Below, piece after piece: positions 23,151 to 33,090 of a stretch of 64,000 nt of DNA. Under the pieces are notes generated by a model. That model was not told the DNA's origin. It saw only the letters and a list, made by a program, of their open reading frames with translations, and made no database searches. Both the position numbers and the translations under genes were made by a program. The number at the start of each line of letters is the position of its first letter. Within the stretch, counting starts at the first letter, position 1. Source of the stretch: Paroedura picta. Its lineage: Eukaryota > Chordata > Lepidosauria > Squamata > Gekkonidae. The DNA lies in contig NC_135384.1 in assembly GCF_049243985.1 (NCBI RefSeq), forward strand, positions 13,512,501 through 13,576,500, read 5' to 3'.

Positions 23151-23630
23151 AAGCATGGGGTGGATTTGTTTGGGGGTGTCCAAGCTTGTGCACTGGCCTC
23201 CCCAAATTAGGGGGCTGCATGGATCATTGGCTTGCATTTCTGGGAGGTTGGGGAACCCAACAGAGGTTGAAGCCCAGTGCATTCCCATGCAGTAGCCGCC
23301 TGCTTTGGGTCAGCAGGACTTTGGGGCCTGGGGATCACTGTTTGCTCACTGTTGGAACCCATGGAAGGGGCCAGCTGATAAGGGCTGCCTAGTAGACAGC
23401 CGACTATGCCATGCTCAATCAGATAATAAATGTTGGGGTCATGTTTATGCCAAATAAAAGTGGTGCCAGTGACCTTGTGGAATGTGATCCCCCAGCAAAG
23501 CAATGTCCGATTGCTCTTGCTTCTGGTGTAGGAGCTTTAGACCAGCAAAAAGATCTGCCATGACACTTATAGTTCTGTGACCTTAATTTGTTTCTGTTTA
23601 ATTCAGTGATATTAAGAATCATACAAAGCA
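23151..23630. other. Intergenic DNA upstream of the fourth OR
   Basis: No gene or named repeat is visible. The 3' splice site of the next gene is probably tgactttgacag, just before its start. Confidence 0.45.
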
Positions 23631-23651
23631 ACTGACTTTGACAGCAGCACC

Positions 23652-24605
23652 ATGGGAGACATGGAAATCAGTAACTTCAGCATCACTACTGAGTTCATCT
23701 TGGTTGGTCTGTCAAATGCTCCTGGACATCAGAGCTTCATCTTTTGGACCTTCATCTTTATCTATGCAGCAGCTTTGTCAGGAAACATTCTCCTCATCCT
23801 TGCCATTGGCACCTATAGGAAGCTCCACACACCTATGTATTTCCTGCTTGTCAACCTATCTTTTGTGAATGTATGCTCTATCTCCATCACAGTCCCCAAA
23901 ATGCTGCAGAATGTTTTGACGCAGAAGCGGTCCATCTCATTTTCCGGTTGCATCATTCAAGTATTTCTCTTCGTATGGGCTTTGGGGACCGAGATTCTGT
24001 TACTCTCATTTATGGCTTTTGACCGCTATGCTGCCATCTGTCAGCCTTTTCATTATTCAGTCATCATGAGAAAGGAGATGTGCATTGGGGTAGCAGCGGG
24101 AGTGTGGTTTGTTGGAATGATCAATTCGGCAGTTAACACCGGCCTGTTGCTGAACCTCTCCTTCTGTTCCTCCAAAGTCATCAACCATTTCTTCTGTGAC
24201 CTGCCTCCACTGTGGAAGCTCTCCTGCTCCGACATCAGCCTGAATGAAACTATGGCTTTTGTAGCTGATGTCACGTTCACGATGAGCAGTTGTGCGCTCA
24301 CTCTAATGTCGTACTTGCTTATCTTAAGAGCAATACTTAAAATCAAATCTGTCCAAGGCAAGAAAAAAGCATTCTCTACATGTTCCTCCCATCTCCTGGT
24401 GGTGAGCTTTTACTTCTCTACCATTATCTACACATATGCTAAACCATCCTCGGCTAACTCCCTGGAAGAGTACAAGACTGTTGCAACCATTTACTCAGTG
24501 GTAACTCCAGTGCTCAATCCCATCATATATTCTCTTAGAAACAAAGATGTTAAAAAAGCTTTAGCAAAATTGGTATGTAAATTCAGGGCTTCTCAGCAAA
24601 AATGA
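23652..24605 (+). CDS. Olfactory receptor, class II, OR13G1/OR5V1-like (317 aa)
   Basis: An intact OR, the last of the four-gene + strand array. The first ATG sits in a near-ideal context (cagcaccATGG), which favours it over the second Met at residue 4. An NFS glycosylation site is at 8-10 and the Gly-Asn pair of helix 1 at 44-45. The other hallmarks are LHTPMYFLLVNLS, MAFDRYAAICQPFHY, loop 2 CSSKVINHFFCDLPPLWKLSC, KKKAFSTCSSH, and NPIIYSLRNKDVKKAL. Helix 5 is unusual for the group: SSCALTLMSYLLILRAILK has Leu where its sisters have Trp (SYWFI). An acceptor-like tttgacag ends about 10 bp before the start. I see no lesion. Confidence 0.97.
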   Translation: MGDMEISNFSITTEFILVGLSNAPGHQSFIFWTFIFIYAAALSGNILLILAIGTYRKLHTPMYFLLVNLSFVNVCSISITVPKMLQNVLTQKRSISFSGCIIQVFLFVWALGTEILLLSFMAFDRYAAICQPFHYSVIMRKEMCIGVAAGVWFVGMINSAVNTGLLLNLSFCSSKVINHFFCDLPPLWKLSCSDISLNETMAFVADVTFTMSSCALTLMSYLLILRAILKIKSVQGKKKAFSTCSSHLLVVSFYFSTIIYTYAKPSSANSLEEYKTVATIYSVVTPVLNPIIYSLRNKDVKKALAKLVCKFRASQQK

Positions 24606-24927
24606 CTTTCATCCTTTTTTAAAACTCCATTATACCCAGTGCTGTAGGGCCTATGGGGACCATTATTGTCAATGGTCCAGCATAGGGTAGAACGTTAAAT
24701 TAATGTGGTGGTATCAGCGGCTTGGGGGGGGGGGGGGTTTGAGGCAGAGACATAACATTTGCAGTACAGATGCTGGTGCCTCACCTCAACCCCCCCCTCA
24801 ATTCTATGGCCCCCCAAAGAAGTTGTCCCATTCTTCATGGGGACAATGGAGAAATTTATTTTAAAGAGATTATGGTACCGTTAAATGCTTTCTCCCATCT
24901 GCAAGTGAATTCTGAAGGCAGTTAAAT
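24606..24927. other. Intergenic DNA after the fourth OR
   Basis: Contains a poly-G run (about 24724) and a poly-C run (about 24790). Nothing else recognised. Confidence 0.5.
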
Positions 24928-25023
24928 TGGGGGTAGTCAACCTGTGGTCCATCGTTAGCTGGTAGAGGCTCATGGGAATTGTAGTCCATGAACATCTGGA
25001 GGACCACAAGTTGACTACCCCTG
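24928..25023. mobile_element. hAT-type palindromic MITE, internally shortened
   Basis: The ends 'ggggtagtcaacctgtggtc' and 'gttgactacccctg' and the core 'gggaattgtagtccatg' mark it as the same family as the element at 26279. Most of the left half is missing, giving 96 bp. Confidence 0.75.
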
Positions 25024-25766
25024 ATTTAAAGGACCCACACGGGTTTTGCCATTTTGGAGAGCTGCATCAAAACATCTCTAGCTGACTGAAAGAATAGCCA
25101 GCAAACACCTATATGCATTCTAGATATTATAATTCAGTTTGGATATAGCCAAATGCACACCATAATATTCAGGAGTACAGTCTATTTATCTACTGCACTT
25201 ATCAGGGCCTTCTTTCCATCAGATGCAGATATTTATGATAAAAGCACAGGACTTCTTTACAGCAGCCACTCCAAGTTCTCCAAGGCTGGATGTTAAGGCC
25301 AAAGTCTCAAGGTTATTTTGTTACAGTATCCTATGTAGAATGTCATGAAGTCTTAAACAGGTGAGGTAGTGTTGGGTGGAAATTATACTAAATTATCCTT
25401 AGTTTACTAGGAAGACTCAAAACACCTTTGTTGGCATAACTAGTCTTCTAGGATGTAAGAAAAGTGGCAACCACTATTTAAAAAAAAAGAATTAGATGTT
25501 CCCTAGTAACTAACAGAAAATACAGGATCCTTAAAAGAAGAGTGTGGAAGATACTATTTGTCATATCATAGTTCACTTTTAATAAACATAATTACACAAC
25601 TTTTGTTATTTTGTCTTTGTTAGAAGAATTAGCTACCACCCTCGTGAACGTCAGTGTGGTGCATTCAAGTATTGGACTGGGGTTGTGTAAAATTCATATT
25701 CATGTTCCTATATCTTGATGAACTTCACTAGGTGATTTGTTAGGTGATTTGGGCCTGTCACCCTAT
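25024..25766. other. Intergenic AT-rich DNA
   Basis: Nothing recognised. Confidence 0.5.
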
Positions 25767-26056
25767 AGAGCCTCTTGTGGCGCAGAGTGGTAGGCAGAAG
25801 ACATGCTGTCTGAAGCTCTGCCCATGAGGCTGGGAGTTCAATCCCAGCAGCCAGATCAAGGTTGACTCAGCCTTCCATCCTTCCGAGATCGGTAAAATGA
25901 GTACCCAGCTTGCTGGGGGGTAAAACTGTAATGACTGGGGAAGGCACTGGCAAACCACCCCGTATTGAGTCTGCCATGAAAACGCTGGAGGGCGTCACCC
26001 CAAGGGTCAGACATGACTCAGTGCTTGCACAGGGGATACCTTTACCTTTACCTTTA
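25767..26056 (+). repeat. tRNA-derived SINE, Sauria-SINE-like
   Basis: Full length from 'gagcctcttgtggcgcagag' to an extended (CCTTTA)n end. It is the same family as 30124, with few differences. I found no clear target-site duplication. Confidence 0.85.
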
Positions 26057-26278
26057 ATTCTTTTGTTAGCAACAGAATGTCATTGTTTGCCCTTCCAGCT
26101 AAGAAAATAAGGGCTAAAGACATACTAAAGAGCAAATATCTAGACTCTCTATTTTGTCATATACAATATGAATATATATTTTAATTGATTAGTAGGTATA
26201 TTCTAATTTGTATTGTTTATTTTGAATTATGTTTTGAAATGGTTTAATTATTTTAATTTATTTTGTAATGGCTTATGG
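26057..26278. other. Intergenic AT-rich DNA
   Basis: Nothing recognised apart from the left copy of the 8 bp duplication, at 26271-26278. Confidence 0.5.
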
Positions 26279-26414
26279 CAGGGGTAGTCAAACTGCGGCC
26301 TTCCTGATGTCCGTGGACTACAATTCCCAGGAGCTCCTGCCAGCATTCGCTGGCAGGGGCTCCTGGGAATTGTAGTCCATGGACATCTGGAGGGCTGCAG
26401 TTTGACTACCCCTG
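26279..26414. mobile_element. hAT-type palindromic MITE with 8 bp target duplication
   Basis: A 136 bp foldback element. It starts 'caggggtagtcaaactgcgg' and ends 'gcagtttgactacccctg', and its halves pair almost throughout around the core 'ccagcattcgctgg'. The 8-base sequence gcttatgg is present on both sides (26271-26278 and 26415-26422), the duplication length of the hAT superfamily. Related copies are at 24928, 26970 and 38059. Confidence 0.92.
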
Positions 26415-26969
26415 GCTTATGGCTACATGTACATCGACTGCCTGACTGACATGAAGGATAACTCTTAACAATCTCTGTGTCTTGCGTATAGACCTCCCTA
26501 TTAAAAAAAAATATCTGGCAGGCTAATGTACAAAATACATACTGATCTGACCCAGCAGAGCTTTTCTTATGCACATAGGGTCATGGTCTAATAGAAGCGT
26601 AAAAGTATAAGCCTGCACAAAGAAATACATCTTGTTACAGCTTCACTATGGGGCTAATCCAAGGTAAAGTTACCAGACTTGCAAACCCAGTGTGTTTGCT
26701 TTTGTTTCTGATACTATACTGCCGCCATATGTTCAGACTGATTCAATGTGCTAATTGCAATTCTTCCTTTTCTTGTCCACGCCTGATGTTTATCTAAAAT
26801 GGGAAGGAGAACAGTGCTTCCTAAAAGGAACAGTGAAAGCCTTTGAATGATTACAAATGGACAGAACTGAATTCTGAAAAGGACAGGCGCTCAACTTTGG
26901 GTTTGCATAGCAATCCAACTAGGTGTTTTGCTAAAGCTCTTACCCTCTGTAAATCTGGTACATCTGGAA
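26415..26969. other. Intergenic DNA
   Basis: Nothing recognised beyond the right copy of the 8 bp duplication. Confidence 0.5.
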
Positions 26970-27106
26970 CAGGGATGGTCAAACTGTGGTTCTCCAGATG
27001 TCCATGGACTACAATTACCATGATCCCCTGCCAGTCAACTGCAGTCAGGGGCTCATGGCACTTATACTCATTGGACATCTGGATAGCCACAAATTGGTCA
27101 CCCCTG
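26970..27106. mobile_element. hAT-type palindromic MITE, older copy
   Basis: Starts 'cagggatggtcaaactgtgg' and ends 'ggtcacccctg', with core 'cccctgccagtcaactgcag'. It is more diverged than the 26279 copy. The flanks (atctggaa, ttttagaa) only partly agree, as expected for an old duplication. Confidence 0.8.
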
Positions 27107-27392
27107 TTTTAGAAGTTGGTATAATGCCAGCTTGTACTAACTTCGAGGCATTGTCTCCTCTGTTATCACTTCCTTCCACGGTTAAGCCTTTGCAATGAAT
27201 GAAAGTTTCATCACTGAACAGAGCTCTAAGAAGCATATTTTCCTTCAACCCATTATACTTTACCAGAGAAGATGCTTTGCTTCAACATATTGAGCATTAT
27301 CTTGCCCCTTGGGGTGGAACAACTAGAGTTAAATATTTGTGTTGGTATAACTGGCTGCTCTCCAGCTGTGCTCCATTTAACCTTTTAAAAAG
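27107..27392. other. Intergenic DNA
   Basis: Nothing recognised. Confidence 0.5.
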
Positions 27393-27545
27393 ACCTTCTG
27401 AAGAACATAAGAAGAGCCCTGCTGGGCAGAACAACAATTCATCATGAGTCACACAGTGGTCAACCAATTCCTCTGAATGGTCAACAGCAGAGTATTAGAG
27501 GCTGAGGCCTTCCCTCAAAGTTGCCTCCTGGCTCTGGGATAGCTT
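27393..27545 (+). repeat. Old amniote interspersed repeat, 5' part
   Basis: The stretch 'agaacataagaagagccctg' then 'tcacacagtggtcaaccaat' and 'gttgcctcctggctctggga' is the same family as 8320-9060, truncated on its right. Confidence 0.6.
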
Positions 27546-28349
27546 GAGGAAGACTGTGGCTGGGTGAGCGTCCTGGTCCCAACCATGGTTCCATGGCCCC
27601 CTCCCCCCTCCCCCTCGCACTTCCAGGCTCACCTCTGGGCATTGACACAGTAGAGAGGACTGGCCCTTCTTCCCTGTGGAAGAAGTTGGAGGGGGAGGCT
27701 GCAAGGAGTGGGACATCCCTCCTGATTGTCTATTCAGTGGATGGACAGCCAAGCAGGGATGGGATAGCTAGGACAGCCTCTGATTGGTGGGTATGTGTTA
27801 ACACCAGTTCCTCCTACCATCCTCTTACCCTTTTATTAAAAGGAACAATGGTTACATATTATTTACCTTCATGCCATGAAAAAAAAGTTTTAATTGGTAA
27901 TTAGGACACATTAAACCTTCGTTAAAGGCACAGATCATTTTTCTCCAGATCTGTTCACAATCCTAGCCATGTCTATTGTCACAACTAAAAAGCATTTTAA
28001 AACTGTTTCTTTAATCCCACCCTTTCTTACAAGGATCTCTGGAAGGCATATGTGATGCTTTTCCAAGTTCTTATCACGTTAATCAATTAAGGGAAATTTT
28101 ACTGATGGGAGTGACTGGCCCAAGACCATCTCATGAGAATCACAGCTAATTTAAGATCTGAACCAATTCATTGCCTGTATTTATTGTCTGACATTTGAAT
28201 TGCTATACTATGATATCTCTTAAATCCTTCAAGTGGTATTTTTTTAAAACAATCTGTTGGGAAAAGAAAGTTAAAATATATACGAGTTACTTGATTTATT
28301 GCTTTGGTCTAAATTACTGTAGATAGTGTTTGTACTTGGCTACAGGATC
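27546..28349. other. Intergenic DNA
   Basis: The first 250 bp are GC-rich without a recognisable product; the rest is AT-rich. Nothing named. Confidence 0.45.
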
Positions 28350-29280
28350 ATAGAAGTTTTTTGTGAATTATGAAAAAAAAAACATTACTATTCCATTGAT
28401 GTCTGGGAAGCCCTGTGGCTATGTGAAATCCCATCACACAGGGAAGGCATCTCAATTACAGAACTCTGTGACCTACTATGTTGTCTGGAGAGCTAAATGT
28501 CTTTGCTAACAGCAGATAGCTGCATGCCCATAAGAGAGATGTGCTGAGCTTTGTTCATTTGCAATGGGATGCTAATGCAAACATTCCTTTACTGCATGGC
28601 CACATAATGGAATGAACACAGGCTGGCAGTTGCTACCCACAAGGGACACAATTAAATGACCCATACGATTCCATTCTTGCTACGAAATTCACATTGGAGC
28701 AGCCAATTCTTCTGTGTGCTTTACTCTTGCAAGTGAAATGAACAAAACTGATTTTCATTTTTAATTACCCTCCCCGGGAACTCTGCTTAGTCTGGGATTC
28801 TCCTATGTGGATTGCCTTCTAATGGTTCCTTGTGGGCCCTATTAAGATTCCATGTAACTTTGTTTCTAAACTCGCTTTTAATTTCTCAAAAGGGATAGAG
28901 CACTTTCTGGGATTCCAGCCAGCTCGCAGGCCTCAGAAGGGAAAGCATTTAGTTGCCTTCAATTAATGTAGGATGCGATTTAATTGCTGGAAACGACAGG
29001 CATTTCATCAATAATTTTAATCTTTCTACAGAATACCACAGGACCCCAAACACACTGTGTAACCCATCTGTCTGCTAATATACCACATCCCTATCCCAAC
29101 TGCTGGCGGGACCAGGAATAACTGAGCCAGGCATGCTGTTAAAACTTGACTCCCAAGATCCCTTAAGAGAATCCCCAGCAGGGGAGGCAAACACACAGAC
29201 ACAGCTCCCCCCACCAACAAAACCTGTCCAATGCCTAAACCTACCATAAAGCTATGACAAGAACAATGTAGGAAGAAAGG
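28350..29280. promoter_or_regulatory. Repeat-poor island A, candidate regulatory DNA
   Basis: This interval has no repeat that I recognise, unlike its neighbours on both sides. It carries many homeodomain-type cores (ttaatta at 28761, caattaatg near 28961, atttaattg near 28979, aataatttta near 29011). The site at 28761-28780 puts ttaatta directly beside tccccggga. A block at 28826-28845 (ttccttgtgggccctattaa) closely resembles 31172-31190. OR enhancers of mammals combine Lhx2 (homeodomain) and Ebf sites; applying that here is inference. Confidence 0.3.
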
Positions 29281-29315
29281 ATGGGTGCATCCTAATCAAA
29301 CAAGACTCACAATAG

Positions 29316-29742
29316 AAGACGAAGGGTTGGTTCTTATATGCTGCTTTTCTCTACCTAAAGGAGTCTCAAAGCGGCTTACAGTCCCCTTCCCTTTCCACTC
29401 CCCACAACAGACACCCTGTGATGGAGGGGAGGCTGAGAGAACCTTGATATTACTGAAGAAGAAGGAGAAGAGTTGGTTCTTATATGTCACTTTTCTCTAC
29501 CAGAAGGAGTCTCAAAGTGGCTTACAATTGCCTTGCCCCTCCTCTCCTTACCACAGGCACCCTGTGAGGGAGGTAAGGCGGAAAGAGCTCTGATATTACT
29601 GCTCGGTCAGAACATCTTTATCAGTGCTGTAGTAAGCCCAAGGTCACCCAGCCAATTGCATGTGGAGGAGGAGTGGGGAATCAAACCTGGCTTGCCTGAT
29701 TAGAAACTGGTGCTCCTAACCACTACACCAACCTGCTGTACA
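29316..29742 (-). repeat. tRNA-derived SINE, dimeric form
   Basis: On the - strand a full monomer with its tRNA-like head (right end, 'aaccactacaccaacctg' in + strand view) is followed by a head-less 3' half (29316-29455). The joint, 'gatattactgaagaagaagg' in + strand view, is the same as in the dimer at 3711-4119. Confidence 0.8.
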
Positions 29743-30110
29743 CCAATACAGAGGACAGGGCATTAAATAGCAATGGCATGAGTATGGTAAAACTGAAGCT
29801 CCCTCCCCCCAAACTTGCCCCTAGCCCTCAGACTTGTGAGGGTTGGCCAGCAACCCATGGAGCAGCCCACCAATACAGGAAACCTCAAGCCAAACATGGC
29901 CAGAGTAGGATGTCCTCAGCCACAACAAAACCCATGGTCCTATTCTGGCCAGCGTTCCCGTCTTGTGGCTGCAAAATGGCTACTAGCAAGTTGATGGCTG
30001 TGCATTTTTGAAATGCCATTGAAGTCTAGGTACGTTTCCAGCCCTCTTGGGCCGGTGCAGTGGCCTATAAAATCAGGGTGATCACTCACGACATTCAATT
30101 GAAAACCACT
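29743..30110. other. Intergenic DNA
   Basis: No gene. Some short conserved-looking phrases suggest an unnamed repeat. Confidence 0.4.
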
Positions 30111-30123
30111 AACTGGTAGTGTA

Positions 30124-30395
30124 AGAGCCTCTTGTGGCGCAGAGTGGTAAGGCAGCTGTCTGAAAGCTTTGCCCATGAGGCTGGGAGTTCAATCCCAGCA
30201 GCCGGCTCAAGGTTGACTCAGCCTTCCATCCTTCCGAGGTCGGTAAAATGAGTACCCAGCTTGCTTGGGGGGTAAATGGTAATGACTGGGGAAGGCACTG
30301 GCAAACCACCCCGTATTGAGTCTGCCATGAAAACGCTAGAGGGCGTCACCCCAAGGGTCAGACATGACTCGGTGCTTGCGCAGGGGATACCTTTT
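30124..30395 (+). repeat. tRNA-derived SINE, Sauria-SINE-like, with intact target duplication
   Basis: A full-length copy from 'agagcctcttgtggcgcag' to 'gcaggggatacctttt'. The 13-base sequence aactggtagtgta stands directly on both sides (30111-30123 and 30396-30408) without a mismatch. This fixes the ends and points to a recent insertion. Confidence 0.95.
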
Positions 30396-30408
30396 AACTG
30401 GTAGTGTA

Positions 30409-30619
30409 TCAAGTGGTGCATGCATATATGTGATTCAACCATGACTTTTTAATATTTAAGGACTATAGCACGTGTTTATTAGTGAATAGGGCATACTGAC
30501 AGATGAAGGCTTCTGAATCTGCAGTAAGTCAGGGTTCCCCCCCTCCCAAGGTTGCTAAGAGTTTGTAGATATAAAAGAAATTGTTATGTGTGCATTAATT
30601 TTCTTTCTATAAAGTATCA
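30409..30619. other. Intergenic DNA
   Basis: Nothing recognised. Confidence 0.5.
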
Positions 30620-30800
30620 AAGGCTGCCCTTGGCAGCTGCATAGAGCACGTTACAGAAGTCTTGCCTCGAGGTGACTATTGCACAGAAGACTGTGGCTAG
30701 GTGATCTGGGGACAAGTAGGGTACTAGTAGTTTGGCTTGGTGAAGACCCAAGAATGCTAAAAATGCTCCTCTTGTGACCTGCACCTCCATAGACAGAGAC
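30620..30800 (-). repeat. L2-like LINE fragment
   Basis: The stretch 'gagcacgttacagaagtctt' through 'gtagggtactagtagtttgg' corresponds to 51295-51440, the - strand L2 segment for the xTSRxDFCNxLYxGLP region. It is short and diverged. Confidence 0.65.
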
Positions 30801-31050
30801 TATTGTACTGGGTTTTTAGCACTGTAGTAATAGGCAAAGAAGAAGATGATGACAGCCATACCAAAAGGAGTGGGGAGGGAGAAGCAGGGAGGATACAAGC
30901 ACTGCAGCCTGTAATTTGCCATTCCTTTAACTGCTCAGAGGCCAGCTTGACGGGTGAATGGAACTATCATTGCACAAAAGCCAACAGCCAATGCCGTTAC
31001 ACACCCACCCACCAAGACAAACATAAATGCAATGGGTAGATGACATAAAA
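30801..31050. other. Intergenic DNA
   Basis: Nothing recognised. Confidence 0.5.
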
Positions 31051-31450
31051 ATCTCAGTTTCCTTCTTTGGTCTAACATTAACCAGTATGACCAGTTTTAT
31101 TTGTTAACTCCATGAAATAGGATCCCCGCTCAGAGCTCTATTTCACGTTGGAAAAGTTTCTTTGCTCACAGCTCCCTGGGGGCCCTATTAGAGTTACAGA
31201 AACTTCATTTCAGGTGCCGGCTTGTATTCCCGGAGAGGCTAATCAAAATCTCTGTGCCTTTTTGGTCTTCAGGGAAGCCGCGGAATTGGTTTCCATGGAC
31301 CTCATCATTACCAATTCCCGGAGGGGCCATTAGATAACAAGGAATGTTCAGGACAATAATAATAATCTGGAGAGAGTTTCATCTTGTGACTTCTAGGCAA
31401 TCCTCTCTGTGGGACTAATTGCAACAAAAGTTTCCCTTTTTAGAATGGCG
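31050..31450. promoter_or_regulatory. Repeat-poor island B with three Ebf/homeodomain-like blocks
   Basis: Three blocks of one design follow each other. They are tccctgggggccctattag (31173-31191), tcccggagaggctaatc (31228-31244) and tcccggaggggccattag (31316-31333). Each is a C-run/G-run site followed at once by a TAAT/ATTA core. Only the first fits the Ebf core CCCnnGGG exactly. The first block and about 35 bp beyond it resemble 28826-28880 in island A. The role as a chemoreceptor enhancer is a hypothesis. Confidence 0.3.
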
Positions 31451-31724
31451 TTACAGCAAGTGAGGATGAAGTGAGAATGAAGCAGCCTGTACTGATTTGG
31501 ATTCTAGGTATCTTTTATGTTCAGGCAACTGTGTGCCGCTGCAATTACTCCCTTGTACAAAATATGGTTGAACAGGGAAGATGTATTCCATCTGTCTAGC
31601 TGATCTCTCTTTATAGGAGCATGCCTGCTTGCCTAGGGAGGTTGCCAACCTCCAGGTGGGGCCTGGCATTCTCCCAGAATTGCAGATTAACTCCAGACAA
31701 AAGTTACATTGAAGAAAATGACAC
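31451..31724. other. Intergenic DNA
   Basis: The part from 31625 ('ggttgccaacctccaggtgg') belongs to a short reptile repeat that I cannot name. Confidence 0.4.
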
Positions 31725-31905
31725 TTGATTCCCTATTCCTCCACATGCAAACAGCTGGGAGACAGAGCTCTTCTAACAGAGCAGTCATGTCACAGGGTGT
31801 CTGTTGTAGGGAGAGGAAGGGAAGGCAATGTTAAGCCACTTTGAAACCCCTTTAGGAAGTGAAAAGCCGGATATAAAAACCAATTCTTCCTCTTTAGAGA
31901 GCAAA
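31725..31905 (+). repeat. tRNA-derived SINE, head-less 3' part
   Basis: From 'tattcctccacatgcaaac' to 'ggatataaaaaccaattctt', the family of 3711 without its tRNA-like head and with an internal gap. Confidence 0.65.
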
Positions 31906-32064
31906 CTCTCTGGCGTGTATTATAGATTCTATATGAAATTCTTCCCACAAACCCCTCTTCCAGAGCTGCCATCCCCAAATCTCCAGGAATTTCCTAGGCC
32001 AGAGATGGCAGTCAAAGGAACAATGTACTAATCCTTCATGACCATTTCTCAGTCCATAGGGAAT

Positions 32065-32190
32065 ATATGTGAGTAGCTGTGTTGGTCTGAAGTAGCCCAA
32101 CAAAATCAGAGTCCAGTAGCACCTTTAAGACCAACAAAGATTTATTCAAGGCGTGAGCTTTCGAGTGCATGCAACAGGTGAAGACACCAG
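32065..32190. repeat. Unclassified interspersed repeat (copy 2 of 3)
   Basis: 'gagtagctgtgttggtctga', 'gcacctttaagaccaacaaa' and 'ggcgtgagctttcgagtgc' are the characteristic phrases, shared with 60990-61085 and, with more drift, 12238-12360. Confidence 0.6.
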
Positions 32191-32589
32191 ACTGAAGGTT
32201 TCTCCTGCCCTTTGATACTATTCTGATACAAGGCCTTACCCAAGGCCCTCACCAATATCTAATGTAATCTAATGTATATCTAGAATCATGGAATCATCTG
32301 TAACCGCTCCGCTGAGCAGTATAAATAAAACAGTAAGGGGTGGTGGGGTGGGAGCTGTCCGGGATGGGGGGGGCAACGATTGGCCCCTGGCCCCAGACTG
32401 ACAAGCGGAGGGCCCAATCTGGAGGTGCTTTGTGTCTCCCAATTGAGCCCTCCACTTGTCAGTCTGGGGCTAAGGGGCCAATCAGCAGCCGTGCACAGCC
32501 CCTTGCCCCAGGACAGACCAAGTGCCTCTCAACCTGCCTACCCCCACCAAAAGGGAAGGTAAGCCACCTCTAGCCACCAAGAGGGAAGG
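32191..32589. other. Intergenic DNA
   Basis: GC content rises to the right. Two short inverted segments ('cccagactgacaagcgg' near 32392 and 'ccacttgtcagtctgggg' near 32452) enclose about 45 bp. Confidence 0.4.
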
Positions 32590-32624
32590 TAAGCCCACAG
32601 CTCCGAAGTTAGGTGGGAGCCGGC

Positions 32625-33090
32625 CGGAGAGGGGCCTTCTGCCAGGCCCAGAGAGACCCTCGACATGTCTGCGATGTGGCGAGGGTGCTCCTGGGCCCAG
32701 CAGAATCCCCGGGGTGGCAGCTGTGTGGGAGTCCAGGCGGGTGGGGACCTTCTGCCGGCCCCAGGAAGAGCTCCTGGGTCCAGCAGAAGCCCGGGGTGGC
32801 AGCCAGGCGGGAGTCCGAGCAGGCGGGGACATTCTGCTGGCCCAAGAAGAGCTCCTGGGTCTGGCAGAAGCCCTGGGGTGGCAGCCGGGCGGGAGTCCAG
32901 GTGGGCGGCGGCCTTCTGCCGGCCCCAGGAAGAACCTCACCATGTCTGTGATGGCAGAAGCCCCAGGATCGCAGCCAGGTGGGCAGGAGCTTTCTCCCGG
33001 GCCCAGGAACAGCCATGTCACAGACACAGCAGATCTGTCCCTGAGCCCGGAAGAAGCCCCGAGGTGGCCAGGGAACTGGCCAGGGGGGCT
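32625..33090. repeat. GC-rich array of palindromic modules (unit about 82 bp)
   Basis: The units starting at 32715, 32797 and 32879 are 82 bp apart; the next follows after 90 bp. Each unit holds a hairpin of the type 'cttctgccggccccagga' pairing with 'tcctgggtccagcagaag'. The outer modules (about 32636-32706 and 32989-33053) are longer palindromes of the same design. Long frames are open on both strands, but the 82 bp period is not a multiple of three and all frames show only repeat-like Gly/Pro/Arg strings, so I reject a protein-coding reading. Confidence 0.75.
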
